NCBI RefSeq assembly: GCF_033100115.1
Contig: NZ_CP136910.1
Coordinates: 3,248,001-3,312,000 of the forward strand
Length of the DNA: 64,000 nucleotides
Source: Anaerocolumna sp. AGMB13020
GTDB taxonomy: Bacteria; Bacillota; Clostridia; Lachnospirales; Lachnospiraceae
Direction of reading: 5' to 3'
Below the pieces are notes generated by a model. That model worked only from the letters and a program-made list of their open reading frames with translations, did no database searches and was not told where the DNA came from. Shown in pieces: positions 35,966-44,739 of this stretch; position 1 is the stretch's first letter; the number at the start of each line of letters is the position of its first letter. The position numbers and the translations under genes are program-made.

Positions 35966-36006
35966 GTATTGCAGGTTTTCCTGCGATATGCATGGGTATG
36001 AAAATG
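35966..36006 (+). promoter_or_regulatory. Hairpin plus ATGG box before the Lrp gene
   Basis: GTATTGCAGG (35966-35975) pairs with CCTGCGATAT (35980-35989) around TTTT; ATGGG starts at 35992, 12 nt before the ATG at 36004. Confidence 0.6.
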
Positions 36007-36489
36007 TTAAAGGAAAAAATTTTACAGGCTATTGATAAGAATAGTAAGCTTACACCAAAAGATCTGGCTGCTATGCTTAATGCAACTGAAGAAGAAGTGG
36101 CAACTGCCATTAAGGAATTAGAGGAAGCATCTATTATCTGTGGTTACCCAACTTTGATTAATTGGGATAACGCAGAGAGTGAAAAGGTAACAGCCCTGAT
36201 AGAAGTAAAGGTAACACCTCAGAGAGGTCAGGGATTTGATAAGATTGCGGAAAGAATCTATAAATTTGACGAGGTAGAATCAGTTTATCTGATGTCCGGT
36301 GGATTCGATCTTACGGTAATAATCGAAGGCAAAAGCATGAGAGAAGTGGCTAACTTTGTGTCCAGCAAATTAGCACCTATGGAAGCGGTTCTCAGTACTG
36401 CGACTCATTTTGTTCTGAAGAAATACAAAGAGCATGGGCTGCCCCTGGTTCATGAAACCAAAGATGAAAGGATGCTGATTACACCGTGA
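36004..36489 (+). CDS. Lrp/AsnC-family transcription regulator
   Basis: The roughly 161-residue regulator has an N-terminal winged helix-turn-helix (KILQAIDKNSKLTPKDLAAM, NATEEEVATAIKELEEASII) and a RAM ligand-binding domain (ALIEVKVTPQRGQGFDKIAE; YLMSGGFDLTVIIEG). Three in-frame ATG codons (35992, 35998, 36004) could start it; the last is chosen by analogy with other genes preceded by the hairpin-ATGG motif. Its last 4 nt overlap the GTG of the aminotransferase gene, so the two are coupled and the regulator likely senses a related amino acid. Confidence 0.87.
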   Translation: MLKEKILQAIDKNSKLTPKDLAAMLNATEEEVATAIKELEEASIICGYPTLINWDNAESEKVTALIEVKVTPQRGQGFDKIAERIYKFDEVESVYLMSGGFDLTVIIEGKSMREVANFVSSKLAPMEAVLSTATHFVLKKYKEHGLPLVHETKDERMLITP

Positions 36490-37649
36490 GAGACCCATTA
36501 TCAAAGACCGTCGTAAGCATTGAGCCTTCCGGCATACGTAAATTTTTTGACATTGTAAGTGAAATGAAGGATGCGATTTCTTTGGGTGTGGGAGAGCCGG
36601 ATTTTGATACTCCCTGGCATATCCGCGAAGAAGGCATCTATTCCCTGGAGAAGGGAAAGACTTTTTATACTTCCAATTCCGGCTTAAAGGAATTGAAGAT
36701 TGAAATATGCAGCTATTTAAGCCGACGTTTCGGATTAAGCTATAACTATGATCATGAAACCATTGTTACCGTTGGCGGCAGTGAAGCAATTGATATAGCG
36801 CTCAGAGCTATGCTGGATCCCGGCGATGAAGTACTGGTGCCTCAGCCAAGTTATGTCTCTTATGTACCCTGTGTTGTGTTGGCAGGCGGTAAACCGGTTA
36901 TTATTGAATTAAAGGAGAAGGATGAGTTTAAGCTTACAAAAGAGAGCCTTCTTGAGTCCATCACCGATAAGACGAAGGTGTTGGTGCTTCCTTTCCCCAA
37001 CAACCCTACAGGTTCCGTAATGACAAAAGAGGATCTGGCTGAAATTGTCCCTATCATACTTGAGAAGGATTTGTTTGTTATATCCGATGAAATCTACTCT
37101 GAACTTACTTATGGCGGTCAGCATATATCCATCGCTGCTTTTCCTGGTATGAGGGAGAGGACAATTGTTATTAACGGCTTCTCCAAGTCCTATGCCATGA
37201 CAGGCTGGAGGCTGGGTTATGCTACAGGTCCTGCAGTTATCATTGAGCAGATGACAAAGATTCATCAGTTTGCCATTATGTGTGCACCGACTGCCAGCCA
37301 GTATGCTGCTGTTGAAGCTTTAAGAAACGGTGATGCTGATGTCGCTATGATGAGGGAGTCCTATGATCAGAGAAGAAATTATCTGGTAAAAGCCTTTAAT
37401 GATATGGGCTTGACCTGTTTCGAGCCTTTTGGAGCTTTTTACATCTTTCCCAGCATTCAGAGCATGGGCATGACTTCAGATGAGTTTGCTACGAAACTTT
37501 TGATGGAAGAAAAGGTGGCTGCTGTTCCGGGAACTGCTTTTGGATGCGGCGGAGAAGGCTTCCTTCGTATTTCTTATGCTTCTTCCATGGAGAATTTAAA
37601 GATTGCCGTAGAAAGAATCGAGCGGTTTGTTAAGAAACACCGTGGATAA
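36486..37649 (+). CDS. PLP-dependent class I/II aminotransferase
   Basis: The 387-residue fold-type I aminotransferase has GVGEPDFDTPWHIREE, PFPNNPTGSVMT, SDEIYSELTYGG, the PLP-binding Lys234 in INGFSKSYAMTGWRLGY, and RISYASS with the substrate-binding Arg near the end. It resembles aspartate/aromatic aminotransferases (PatA/AspC type); the amino acid cannot be told. The start is GTG at 36486, overlapping the Lrp gene, a common pairing in Firmicutes. Confidence 0.92.
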   Translation: MRDPLSKTVVSIEPSGIRKFFDIVSEMKDAISLGVGEPDFDTPWHIREEGIYSLEKGKTFYTSNSGLKELKIEICSYLSRRFGLSYNYDHETIVTVGGSEAIDIALRAMLDPGDEVLVPQPSYVSYVPCVVLAGGKPVIIELKEKDEFKLTKESLLESITDKTKVLVLPFPNNPTGSVMTKEDLAEIVPIILEKDLFVISDEIYSELTYGGQHISIAAFPGMRERTIVINGFSKSYAMTGWRLGYATGPAVIIEQMTKIHQFAIMCAPTASQYAAVEALRNGDADVAMMRESYDQRRNYLVKAFNDMGLTCFEPFGAFYIFPSIQSMGMTSDEFATKLLMEEKVAAVPGTAFGCGGEGFLRISYASSMENLKIAVERIERFVKKHRG

Positions 37650-37667
37650 GAAAAGAGGAATTACGTT

Positions 37668-38165
37668 ATGAACATCGTATTACTGGAACCGGAGATACCT
37701 GCTAATACCGGGAACATTGGACGTACCTGTGTTGCAGCAGGAGCCAGGCTCCATCTAATAAAACCCCTTGGGTTTTCTCTGGAGGAAAAAGAGATTAAAC
37801 GAGCAGGTCTTGATTACTGGAAGGACCTTGATGTTACAATCTATGAAAACTATGCTGATTTCTTAGAGAAGAATCCGGGGGCCAAGATTTATATGGCAAC
37901 CACCAAAGCCTTAAAGGTATATACAGATGCTGATTACGAGCCCGATGCTTATATTATGTTTGGCAAGGAGAGTGCTGGAATTCCTGAGGAGATATTGCTT
38001 GATAACAAGGAAAATGCAATCCGTATTCCTATGATGGGAGAGATTCGCTCGTTAAATCTTGCCAATTCTGTTGCGATTGTACTGTACGAGGCTTTAAGAC
38101 ATAATGATTTCTCAGGGATGCGAATGGCAGGAAAGTTGCACCGCCATTCCTGGGATGAAGCTTAG
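37668..38165 (+). CDS. trmL: tRNA (cytidine(34)-2'-O)-methyltransferase
   Basis: TrmL is a SPOUT methyltransferase that modifies the wobble position of tRNA-Leu. The 165-residue protein has the family start MNIVLLEPEIPANTGNIGRT, the SAM-binding trefoil-knot motifs IMFGKESAGIPEEIL, IRIPMMGEIRSLNLANSVAI and VLYEALRH. It is only slightly longer than E. coli TrmL. AAGAGG precedes the ATG. Confidence 0.93.
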   Translation: MNIVLLEPEIPANTGNIGRTCVAAGARLHLIKPLGFSLEEKEIKRAGLDYWKDLDVTIYENYADFLEKNPGAKIYMATTKALKVYTDADYEPDAYIMFGKESAGIPEEILLDNKENAIRIPMMGEIRSLNLANSVAIVLYEALRHNDFSGMRMAGKLHRHSWDEA

Positions 38166-38240
38166 GAAACTTATAAAACTCTTTCCCATGAGAGAAGAAA
38201 TAATAAATTAATGTAGTCCATATCTGCTAAAAGTATAAAT

Positions 38241-38282
38241 AGAAGTTGCATTCAAGATTGACAATGCAGCTTCTATTTTTTT
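38241..38282 (+). terminator. Intrinsic terminator downstream of trmL
   Basis: AGAAGTTGCAT (38241-38251) and ATGCAGCTTCT (38264-38274) pair with one G-U, followed by ATTTTTTT. Confidence 0.88.
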
Positions 38283-38440
38283 GCTCTGGAATAGGGAGCT
38301 TGTCTCTAGTGCAAGCTGAATATGAAAGCGAACTGCGTGCAGGAAAAAGTTTATCATAGGAATTAAAGGAGTTGAACAGGTTCCCTGCCTTGTTTGGCTT
38401 TTTTTATTTACCAACTATTTTGCAACATATTTAAAAAGTG

Positions 38441-38469
38441 TTGACATTTTTTCTAAACAATTATAAAAT
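38441..38469 (+). promoter_or_regulatory. Candidate promoter for the ABC exporter operon
   Basis: TTGACA (38441-38446) and TAAAAT (38464-38469) are separated by 17 bp. The start codon is about 155 nt downstream, leaving an AT-rich leader. Confidence 0.6.
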
Positions 38470-38630
38470 TAGTTTGTTTTCAAATTATAAGGAGATGCGT
38501 TTACAGATATAATAAACAAAATTGTATTATATAAACTAGATAGATAAACATTAGTATAATACGTTTGTGATTAAATGTTTGAGATTCATTTATTAAGAGT
38601 ACATATTATTTTTAGAAAAGGGGATGGAGT

Positions 38631-40442
38631 ATGGGCGAAAAAGCCAAGGATTTAAGTGAAAAAGCTAAGGATTTAAGTGAATGGGTGATTTTCAAAGAGT
38701 TATTAAGATTCGTCAGACCATATAGAAAGTGGGTGGTAATAAGTTTGATCTGCGCAGCGGTTATTAGTGTTTGTGATATAGCTTCTGTTTCTTTTATAAC
38801 AAAATTAATTAATATCATAAATGACAGCAGCAGAGAAGCTATAACAAGAATTATAATGATGCTTACAGGTACATTACTCCTGGGCGTTATTGCAAGTTTC
38901 CTGATGCCTTATTCTTCAGGTCGTGCCGGCATCTTTGCAATCAGGGATATCAGAAATAAAGTAGTTATGCATTATGATACAGTGGAGGTAGCTGCTAAAG
39001 ATGAGATGCATTCCGGTGATATAACATCAAGATTAAGTAATGATATTTCGAAATTAGAAGCACTCTTTGGGAACTTATCAAACTATATTTATACCCCTTT
39101 AATCGTTATAGCAACCACGGCATATTTATTAACCATAGAATGGAAGCTTGTTATTCTAAGCTTTATATCAATTCCTATAGCATTAATTCTGTCAAATATA
39201 TTAAGCAGACCTATGGATAAATATTATGAAGATTATTATGGGTATTTGGGTGAGACAAACAGCATTATCCAAGATGCAATTACGGGAATTTCCATCTTAA
39301 AGGCCTATAATCTGCAGGAAGTATTTTATAAGCGATGTGCAGAAAAAATAGATAAATCCCTGGAACTATATCAAAGGAAAATAAATAGCAGAGGTTGTTT
39401 TATGATGCCAATAATGTTCATGGTATATGAATTTCCTTATGTGGTTTGTGCGACATATGGAGGATATCTGGCGTTTAGTGGAGAAATATCAGCTGGCAGT
39501 CTCATAGCATTTGTCTTATTACAGAGATTTATTGTAAATCCCACCTCCCAATTACCTAATCTGATAATGAATATCAGAAGTTCTTTGGGAGTAGGAAAAA
39601 GACTGTTGCAGTTATATACACTGCAAACAGAAAGAACCTCCGGTGAGGAAGAGAAGCAAAGGGTCAGTGATACAGTCATTGATTTTCATAAGGTTTCCTT
39701 TCGATATGCATCTGGCATTGATGCGATAAAAGACCTGAGTTTTAAAGTAAATAAAGGTAGCAATACAGCAATTGTGGGAGCAAGCGGATGTGGAAAAAGT
39801 ACAATTATAAATTTAATTTGTGGTTTTTATAAATCGAGGAATGGAGAGATAAAAGTATATGGAAAAAATATTAACCATTGGAAGCCAAGCAGCTTGCGGG
39901 AGGAAATTGCATTAGTAGCACAGGACACTTATCTGTATCCGGATTCTATTGAGGAGAATATTCGATTTGGTAAGCCTTCATCTACCCGTGAAGAGGTCAT
40001 AAGAGCAGCAAAAGCAGCAAATGCCCATAATTTTATAATGGAGTTATGCAATGGCTATGATACACAGGTTGGAGAAAGAGGCGTCAAATTATCGGGTGGA
40101 CAAAGACAAAGACTGGGAATAGCCAGAGCTATCTTAAAAGGAGCGCCTATCTTACTGCTGGATGAACCAACATCAGCTTTAGATTATGAATCGGAGCTTC
40201 TTATACAGCAGGTATTGGAGGAAGTATCCAGAGATAAGACCATAATTACAATTGCCCATAGATTATCTACAATAAAACGGGCTGACAGGATATTGGTGAT
40301 GGATAATGGAACGATGAAAGAAGGGGGTACCCATGACGAGCTTATTCTAAAAGATGGTATATATAAGAAATTGTATAATCAACAGAATAAACAGATGGTA
40401 TATCCACTCAGAACAGGGCAGGTAACGATGAATGAAAGTTAA
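38631..40442 (+). CDS. ABC exporter half-transporter, ATPase plus permease (first of pair)
   Basis: The 603-residue fused exporter has six membrane helices in residues about 25-310, then an ATPase domain with Walker A GASGCGKSTIINL, signature LSGGQRQRLGIARAIL, Walker B ILLLDEPTSALD and the His-loop ITIAHRLST. The N-terminus contains a duplicated octapeptide (EKAKDLSE), seen also as a direct DNA repeat. It probably dimerises with the next gene product to export peptides, lipids or drugs. The last 11 nt overlap the next gene. Confidence 0.9.
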   Translation: MGEKAKDLSEKAKDLSEWVIFKELLRFVRPYRKWVVISLICAAVISVCDIASVSFITKLINIINDSSREAITRIIMMLTGTLLLGVIASFLMPYSSGRAGIFAIRDIRNKVVMHYDTVEVAAKDEMHSGDITSRLSNDISKLEALFGNLSNYIYTPLIVIATTAYLLTIEWKLVILSFISIPIALILSNILSRPMDKYYEDYYGYLGETNSIIQDAITGISILKAYNLQEVFYKRCAEKIDKSLELYQRKINSRGCFMMPIMFMVYEFPYVVCATYGGYLAFSGEISAGSLIAFVLLQRFIVNPTSQLPNLIMNIRSSLGVGKRLLQLYTLQTERTSGEEEKQRVSDTVIDFHKVSFRYASGIDAIKDLSFKVNKGSNTAIVGASGCGKSTIINLICGFYKSRNGEIKVYGKNINHWKPSSLREEIALVAQDTYLYPDSIEENIRFGKPSSTREEVIRAAKAANAHNFIMELCNGYDTQVGERGVKLSGGQRQRLGIARAILKGAPILLLDEPTSALDYESELLIQQVLEEVSRDKTIITIAHRLSTIKRADRILVMDNGTMKEGGTHDELILKDGIYKKLYNQQNKQMVYPLRTGQVTMNES

Positions 40443-42117
40443 GCATTTCTTAAATGAATTATATAAAATGATTTCTTTATTAAAGGAAATGAAATGGATC
40501 TATTTTTTCGCGCTGTTTCTCAGCTGTACGATTAATGTAACTAGTAATGTATTAAGTGCCTTTGTTAATAAAAATATGATCAAGACAGTAGAAACAGGAG
40601 ATATGCATTTTCTGTTCAGTGGATTTGTTCTGGCTATCATAGCATTTTTGATAGGTATAATTCTATTTCCATTTTGCATTTATCTTAAAGTAAGTGTAAT
40701 AAAGAAAGCAATGGCTGAGTTAAAGTTAAAGGTGTTCAGACAGGTAGTTGAATTGCCCCTGTCTTATCATGATAGTAAGCATAGCGGAGATTTGACATCT
40801 AGAATGATGAATGATATAAATTCAATTGAAAGTTCATTAAATGATGATATGCAAATGGCAGGTGTATCATTAATCGGTGGAATTTGCTCAGCTGTTTTAA
40901 TGCTTCGGATGGACTTCCGGTTAGCACTGATAACTATGGTAATTGGTTTTCTTTCTGCAAAAGCTAATATAGCCTTTTCCGGATCCTTGCGTATACTGGG
41001 AAATAAGATTCAGGAATCTTATGGGGTGTTGAATCAATATTTAATTGATATAACAACAGGTTATCGGACAACGATGATATTTAACATAGGAAGTATAATT
41101 ACAGGCAGATATATCAGGGAAAGTCAGGAAAATGCATCACTTAACTATAAACGTGTCTGTAAGAATTCACAGCTAAATGGTATAAATTATTTGTCCGGAG
41201 TATTAAGTATGACGGGAGTCTATGTAATAGGAGTACTAATGGTATTGAGCGGTCAAATTGAATTGGATACAGTGGTTGTAATTGTAGGCTTGCAAAAAGG
41301 TGTAAATTATATGTTCTTAAATATTGGGAAATTTAGAGCTCAGCTACAAGGCGCTTTTGCCGGAGCCTCCCGTATATCAGAGTTACTGGAAGAGATCCCG
41401 GAACCTGATAGGAGAGAGGGGAATTCAGAGGTAAGAAACGAGACAGAATGTGGTGAAATTCTGTTAGAGAATGTTAGGTTTCTGTATAATGGCCAGGATA
41501 CATTAATAAATAATATAACGTTGAATATATACAAAGGGAGTGCAGTTGCATTGACCGGGGTCAGTGGAGCTGGAAAGAGTACCATCATTAAATTACTAAT
41601 GGGTTTTTATCCCTTAAGTTCGGGGAATATTTATATAAACAACAAATCAATTGATGCGCTTAGCCTGAAAGCATTAAGAAATCAGATTGCCTATGTGCCT
41701 CAAGATGCCTATTTGTTTAACGGTACAATCGAAGAGAATATAAGATACGGTAAGATAAATGCCACCACAGAAGAGATAGCAGAAGCCGCTAAAAAAGCAA
41801 ATGCCCATCATTTTATAATGAAGATGCCGGATGCTTATGATACAATGGTAGGCGAAAGCGGGAAGAAACTTTCAGGCGGACAAAGACAGTGTATTTCTAT
41901 TGCACGGGCTATCTTAAAAGATGCGCCTATCCTGTTGTTGGATGAAGCTACATCTGCATTGGATTCGAATTCAGAAGAATTGGTTCAAAAGGGACTGGCG
42001 GATGTATTTAAGAATAAAACGGCACTTGTCGTAGCGCATCGCCTTTCAACTATTGAAAGAGCAAATGAAGTTTATGTATTAAAAAAGGGTAAACTAGCGG
42101 CTGCTCAAAAGGCCTAA
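40432..42117 (+). CDS. ABC exporter half-transporter, ATPase plus permease (second of pair)
   Basis: The 561-residue partner has a permease domain with about six helices and an ATPase with Walker A GVSGAGKSTIIKL, signature LSGGQRQCISIARAIL (Cys in place of the more usual Arg or Lys after the signature), Walker B ILLLDEATSALD and the His-loop VVAHRLST. Both half-transporters keep complete catalytic motifs apart from the first having Pro in DEPTSALD. Two overlapping half-transporter genes are typical for heterodimeric exporters; the cargo is not indicated. Confidence 0.9.
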   Translation: MKVKHFLNELYKMISLLKEMKWIYFFALFLSCTINVTSNVLSAFVNKNMIKTVETGDMHFLFSGFVLAIIAFLIGIILFPFCIYLKVSVIKKAMAELKLKVFRQVVELPLSYHDSKHSGDLTSRMMNDINSIESSLNDDMQMAGVSLIGGICSAVLMLRMDFRLALITMVIGFLSAKANIAFSGSLRILGNKIQESYGVLNQYLIDITTGYRTTMIFNIGSIITGRYIRESQENASLNYKRVCKNSQLNGINYLSGVLSMTGVYVIGVLMVLSGQIELDTVVVIVGLQKGVNYMFLNIGKFRAQLQGAFAGASRISELLEEIPEPDRREGNSEVRNETECGEILLENVRFLYNGQDTLINNITLNIYKGSAVALTGVSGAGKSTIIKLLMGFYPLSSGNIYINNKSIDALSLKALRNQIAYVPQDAYLFNGTIEENIRYGKINATTEEIAEAAKKANAHHFIMKMPDAYDTMVGESGKKLSGGQRQCISIARAILKDAPILLLDEATSALDSNSEELVQKGLADVFKNKTALVVAHRLSTIERANEVYVLKKGKLAAAQKA

Positions 42118-42163
42118 GGACATATAGTCTTCTCTTCCTGTTTGGTGCAGTTGGTTTAAATCA

Positions 42164-42323
42164 ATGTTGAAGCCTCTTGGGTTTCCACCACATACTGGAC
42201 AAAGATATCTTACTCATTTATGTGCTATGCATTTGCATAATAGTTACCAGCTTCTGGCATATAAAAATGGCAACATGTCTTTCGGGCAGTGTATTGCAGG
42301 AAAGCCAAGGGGTTTCTTGACAT
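42164..42323 (+). repeat. Imperfect inverted repeat between convergent genes
   Basis: The arm 42164-42186 (ATGTTGAAGCC, CTTGGGTTTCC) is complementary, with a few mismatches, to 42299-42323 (GGAAAGCC, AAGGGGTTTCTTGACAT). Weaker pairing continues inward (CATACTG...AAAGAT against TCTTT...CAGTGTA). A 69-codon open frame spans it but looks like a by-product. It may be a degenerate mobile hairpin element. Confidence 0.5.
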
Positions 42324-42391
42324 TTACATTAATGTTGAAAGAACCTTGCTTACAGGGGGAAATTATAGAATAATTTCTATAAAAGAACCAA

Positions 42392-43810
42392 TTAGATAAA
42401 ACCATCTGTACGTGGCAGTGTAAATACAAATTCTGTTCCTACACCCTGGGTACTGATAACATTTATATTCTCATTATGGGCGCTGATAATTTCCTTTGTT
42501 ATGGACAGACCAAGACCTGTACCCTTCTTATCCTTGCCTCTGGAGGAATCGGTCTTGTAGAAGCGCTCCCATACCTTATTAATGCTCTCTTTTGGTATAC
42601 CGATACCGTAATCTTTCACAGAAATGAACACCTTATCACCTTTTTCCTGCGTGGAAATCTTGATAGTGGAACTATGGTGGCTGAACTTTATGGCGTTATC
42701 CAACAGATTATATAATACCTGTTGAATTTTCCCCATATCTGCATCTACCAGGGTCACCTTATTGGAGAAAATCAGGTTTAGGGTGATTTTCTTATCCTTA
42801 CAGGAGCCTTCAAAGCTTTCCGCAGTTTTCTTAATAATATGATTGATATCAAAGGAGGTAATCTCTAACAGGGTACCCCTGTTCTCAAAACCATTCAGGG
42901 TCAGCAGGCCGCTTGTAAGCTTGGTTAGACGCTCCGTTTCAAAAGAGATGATTCCAAGGTATTTGTCTTTCATCTCATAAGGAATGGTACCATCTAAAAG
43001 AGCCTCTGCATAACCTTTGATAGAGGTTAGGGGAGAGCGGAAATCGTGGGAGATATTTGCCACAAATTTCTTCTGGTAATTATCCAGATTTCGAATTTCA
43101 CCAGCCATATATGCCAAGGAATTGGATAATGTGCCGAACTCATCTGTGGTGTGAAGGGGTCTGGAATAGGTGTAGTTGCCTTTTGTGTATTCCAGCGCAG
43201 CTTTGTTTAGTTTGTTTAATGGGCGAACGGTTGCGTAATAAATGTAAGCAAATACTATGACTTGAAAAGCACAGAATATAAGCAGGCAGATATTCAGGGT
43301 ATCAGTAAAACCCAGGCTTGATTTGTGTATTTTATCATAGGAATAATGAATTACTACATAACCTCGTACCTGATATTTATATAATACCTTATATACAACG
43401 CTTACCATAGGTGTTTTTAAGACGCTTTCTAAACTGCCGGTGGCAGGAAAGGGCTGATATAAGAAATCTGAGTCCAGCTCAAAGATGTTTATATAGTCGT
43501 TTCCGGTATCCGAGGGAGTGGTATCATAAAGTACAGTCCCGTTCTTGTTGACGATCCATATCCTTGCATCCAGCATGGTGGACATTGCTTTGACCTTTGA
43601 AGATAAATCCGACAGGGAAAGCTTCTGATTATAAAAATCTGACATATAATCGTTGGAGATGGACAGCGCCTGGGTATAGAGCTGCATCTTCTTTTCTTCC
43701 ACCAGCTTTTCCGCATAATGATTTAAACCATAGGTATTCAGCAGCAGGAACATAAATACTGCCGAAGCAAAATAAAGCAGGATGAGTTTCATAAAAAGGG
43801 TCCGTTTCAT
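42392..43810 (-). CDS. Membrane sensor histidine kinase
   Basis: The roughly 472-residue kinase has membrane helix 1 (residues about 7-27), an extracytoplasmic sensor of about 140 residues, helix 2 (about 172-192), HAMP (about 195-245), HisKA with the phospho-acceptor His255 in VANISHDFRSPLTSIKGYAE, and a HATPase domain with N box DNAIKFSHHSS, G1 DYGIGIP and G2 KGTGLGLSIT. It is downstream of its cognate response regulator in a reverse-strand cluster. An ATG at 43822 lies 12 nt earlier, but its ATGGAG supplies the GGAG for the ATG at 43810. Confidence 0.92.
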   Translation of the reverse strand: MKRTLFMKLILLYFASAVFMFLLLNTYGLNHYAEKLVEEKKMQLYTQALSISNDYMSDFYNQKLSLSDLSSKVKAMSTMLDARIWIVNKNGTVLYDTTPSDTGNDYINIFELDSDFLYQPFPATGSLESVLKTPMVSVVYKVLYKYQVRGYVVIHYSYDKIHKSSLGFTDTLNICLLIFCAFQVIVFAYIYYATVRPLNKLNKAALEYTKGNYTYSRPLHTTDEFGTLSNSLAYMAGEIRNLDNYQKKFVANISHDFRSPLTSIKGYAEALLDGTIPYEMKDKYLGIISFETERLTKLTSGLLTLNGFENRGTLLEITSFDINHIIKKTAESFEGSCKDKKITLNLIFSNKVTLVDADMGKIQQVLYNLLDNAIKFSHHSSTIKISTQEKGDKVFISVKDYGIGIPKESINKVWERFYKTDSSRGKDKKGTGLGLSITKEIISAHNENINVISTQGVGTEFVFTLPRTDGFI

Positions 43811-43846
43811 GTGTTGCTCCATTCTTTTTGCAAAAGGTATTTTGCA
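43808..43846 (-). promoter_or_regulatory. Hairpin plus ATGG box before the histidine kinase gene
   Basis: On the minus strand TGCAAAA/TTTTGCA (43829-43846, loop TACC) is followed after six nt by ATGGAG, which begins exactly 12 nt before the start codon at 43810. Confidence 0.6.
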
Positions 43847-43858
43847 GTTAACTACTGA

Positions 43859-43893
43859 CTTACATAGCCGCTATCAGATAACGGCTATGTAAG
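43859..43893 (-). other. Perfect hairpin between response regulator and kinase genes
   Basis: CTTACATAGCCG (43859-43870) and CGGCTATGTAAG (43882-43893) form a perfect 12-bp stem with an 11-nt loop. No T-tract follows on the minus strand. It may adjust the ratio of the two proteins through mRNA processing or partial termination. Confidence 0.55.
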
Positions 43894-44007
43894 TGTATGT
43901 AAGGAAGCCAGGGCGTGTCCCATAACTCTTTGGATAATTGACATTTTTCTCAAAGAGGATTATACGGGCTGGTATAAGCAGATAAAAACAAACCCTAGCA
44001 TCGCTCA

Positions 44008-44724
44008 TTATTTTTTTACATCGAATTTGTAACCAATTCCCCACACGGTGGATAAGCTCCAGGAGGTGTGGTCTTTGATCTTCTCACGAAGCCTCTTAAT
44101 ATGCACATCTACTGTTCTGGTATCACCAATATATTCATATCCCCAGATATGGTCTAAGAGTTGCTCCCTTGTGAATACCTGATTGGGATGGGATGCCAGA
44201 AAGTAAAATAGCTCCAGCTCCTTGGGAGGCATTTCTATGGTACCACCAAAATATAATACGGAATAGTTGCTCTGATTAATAATAAGGTCGGGGTAAGAAA
44301 CATAATCACCGGTTTGTTCCGGAGCTGCAGGAGCAGGCGGCTGATTTACGGCAGGATGAAAGCGTCTTAGAACTGCCTTAACCCTTGCTACCAGTTCTTT
44401 GGAGTCAAATGGTTTTATGATATAATCATCCGCACCCAGCTCCAGACCTAATACTTTATCAAATATTTCACCTTTGGCAGAGAGCATGATAATTGGGACG
44501 GAAGAATTCTTTCTGATCTCACGGCATACTTCATAACCGTCAATACCCGGAAGCATTAGATCCAGCAGTATCAGATTGGGCTGATATTCTGCGAACTTGG
44601 TAATGGCTTCTTCTCCGTCGTGCACCATTAAGGTATCGAAGCACTCCTTCGTCAGATAGAGAGAGATTAACTCTGCAATATTTACATCATCATCTACTAT
44701 GAGAATTTTCTGCTTGGCAGCCAT
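44008..44724 (-). CDS. OmpR-family response regulator
   Basis: The 238-residue regulator has a receiver domain (KILIVDDDVNIAEL; phospho-acceptor Asp55 in LILLDLMLPGIDGYE; Lys in DDYIIKPFDSKEL) and a winged-helix DNA-binding domain (FTREQLLDHIWGYEYIGDTR, DVHIKRLREKI). It begins 15 nt after the mutS2 stop codon, so it is probably read from the mutS2 message as well. AAAGGAG precedes the ATG. It pairs with the downstream kinase. Confidence 0.94.
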   Translation of the reverse strand: MAAKQKILIVDDDVNIAELISLYLTKECFDTLMVHDGEEAITKFAEYQPNLILLDLMLPGIDGYEVCREIRKNSSVPIIMLSAKGEIFDKVLGLELGADDYIIKPFDSKELVARVKAVLRRFHPAVNQPPAPAAPEQTGDYVSYPDLIINQSNYSVLYFGGTIEMPPKELELFYFLASHPNQVFTREQLLDHIWGYEYIGDTRTVDVHIKRLREKIKDHTSWSLSTVWGIGYKFDVKK

Positions 44725-44739
44725 AAATGACTCCTTTCT

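Larger units (their letters stand above)
38166..38630 (+). other. Gap between trmL and the ABC exporter pair
   Basis: These 465 bp contain a terminator (38241-38282), a sigma-A-like promoter (38441-38469) and an AT-rich, roughly 150-nt leader. No gene is supported. Confidence 0.55.

Noticed and set aside
42164..42373. 69-codon open frame after the ABC exporter pair
   Set aside because: It is bounded by the arms of an inverted repeat and has no ribosome-binding site; better explained as a repeat.
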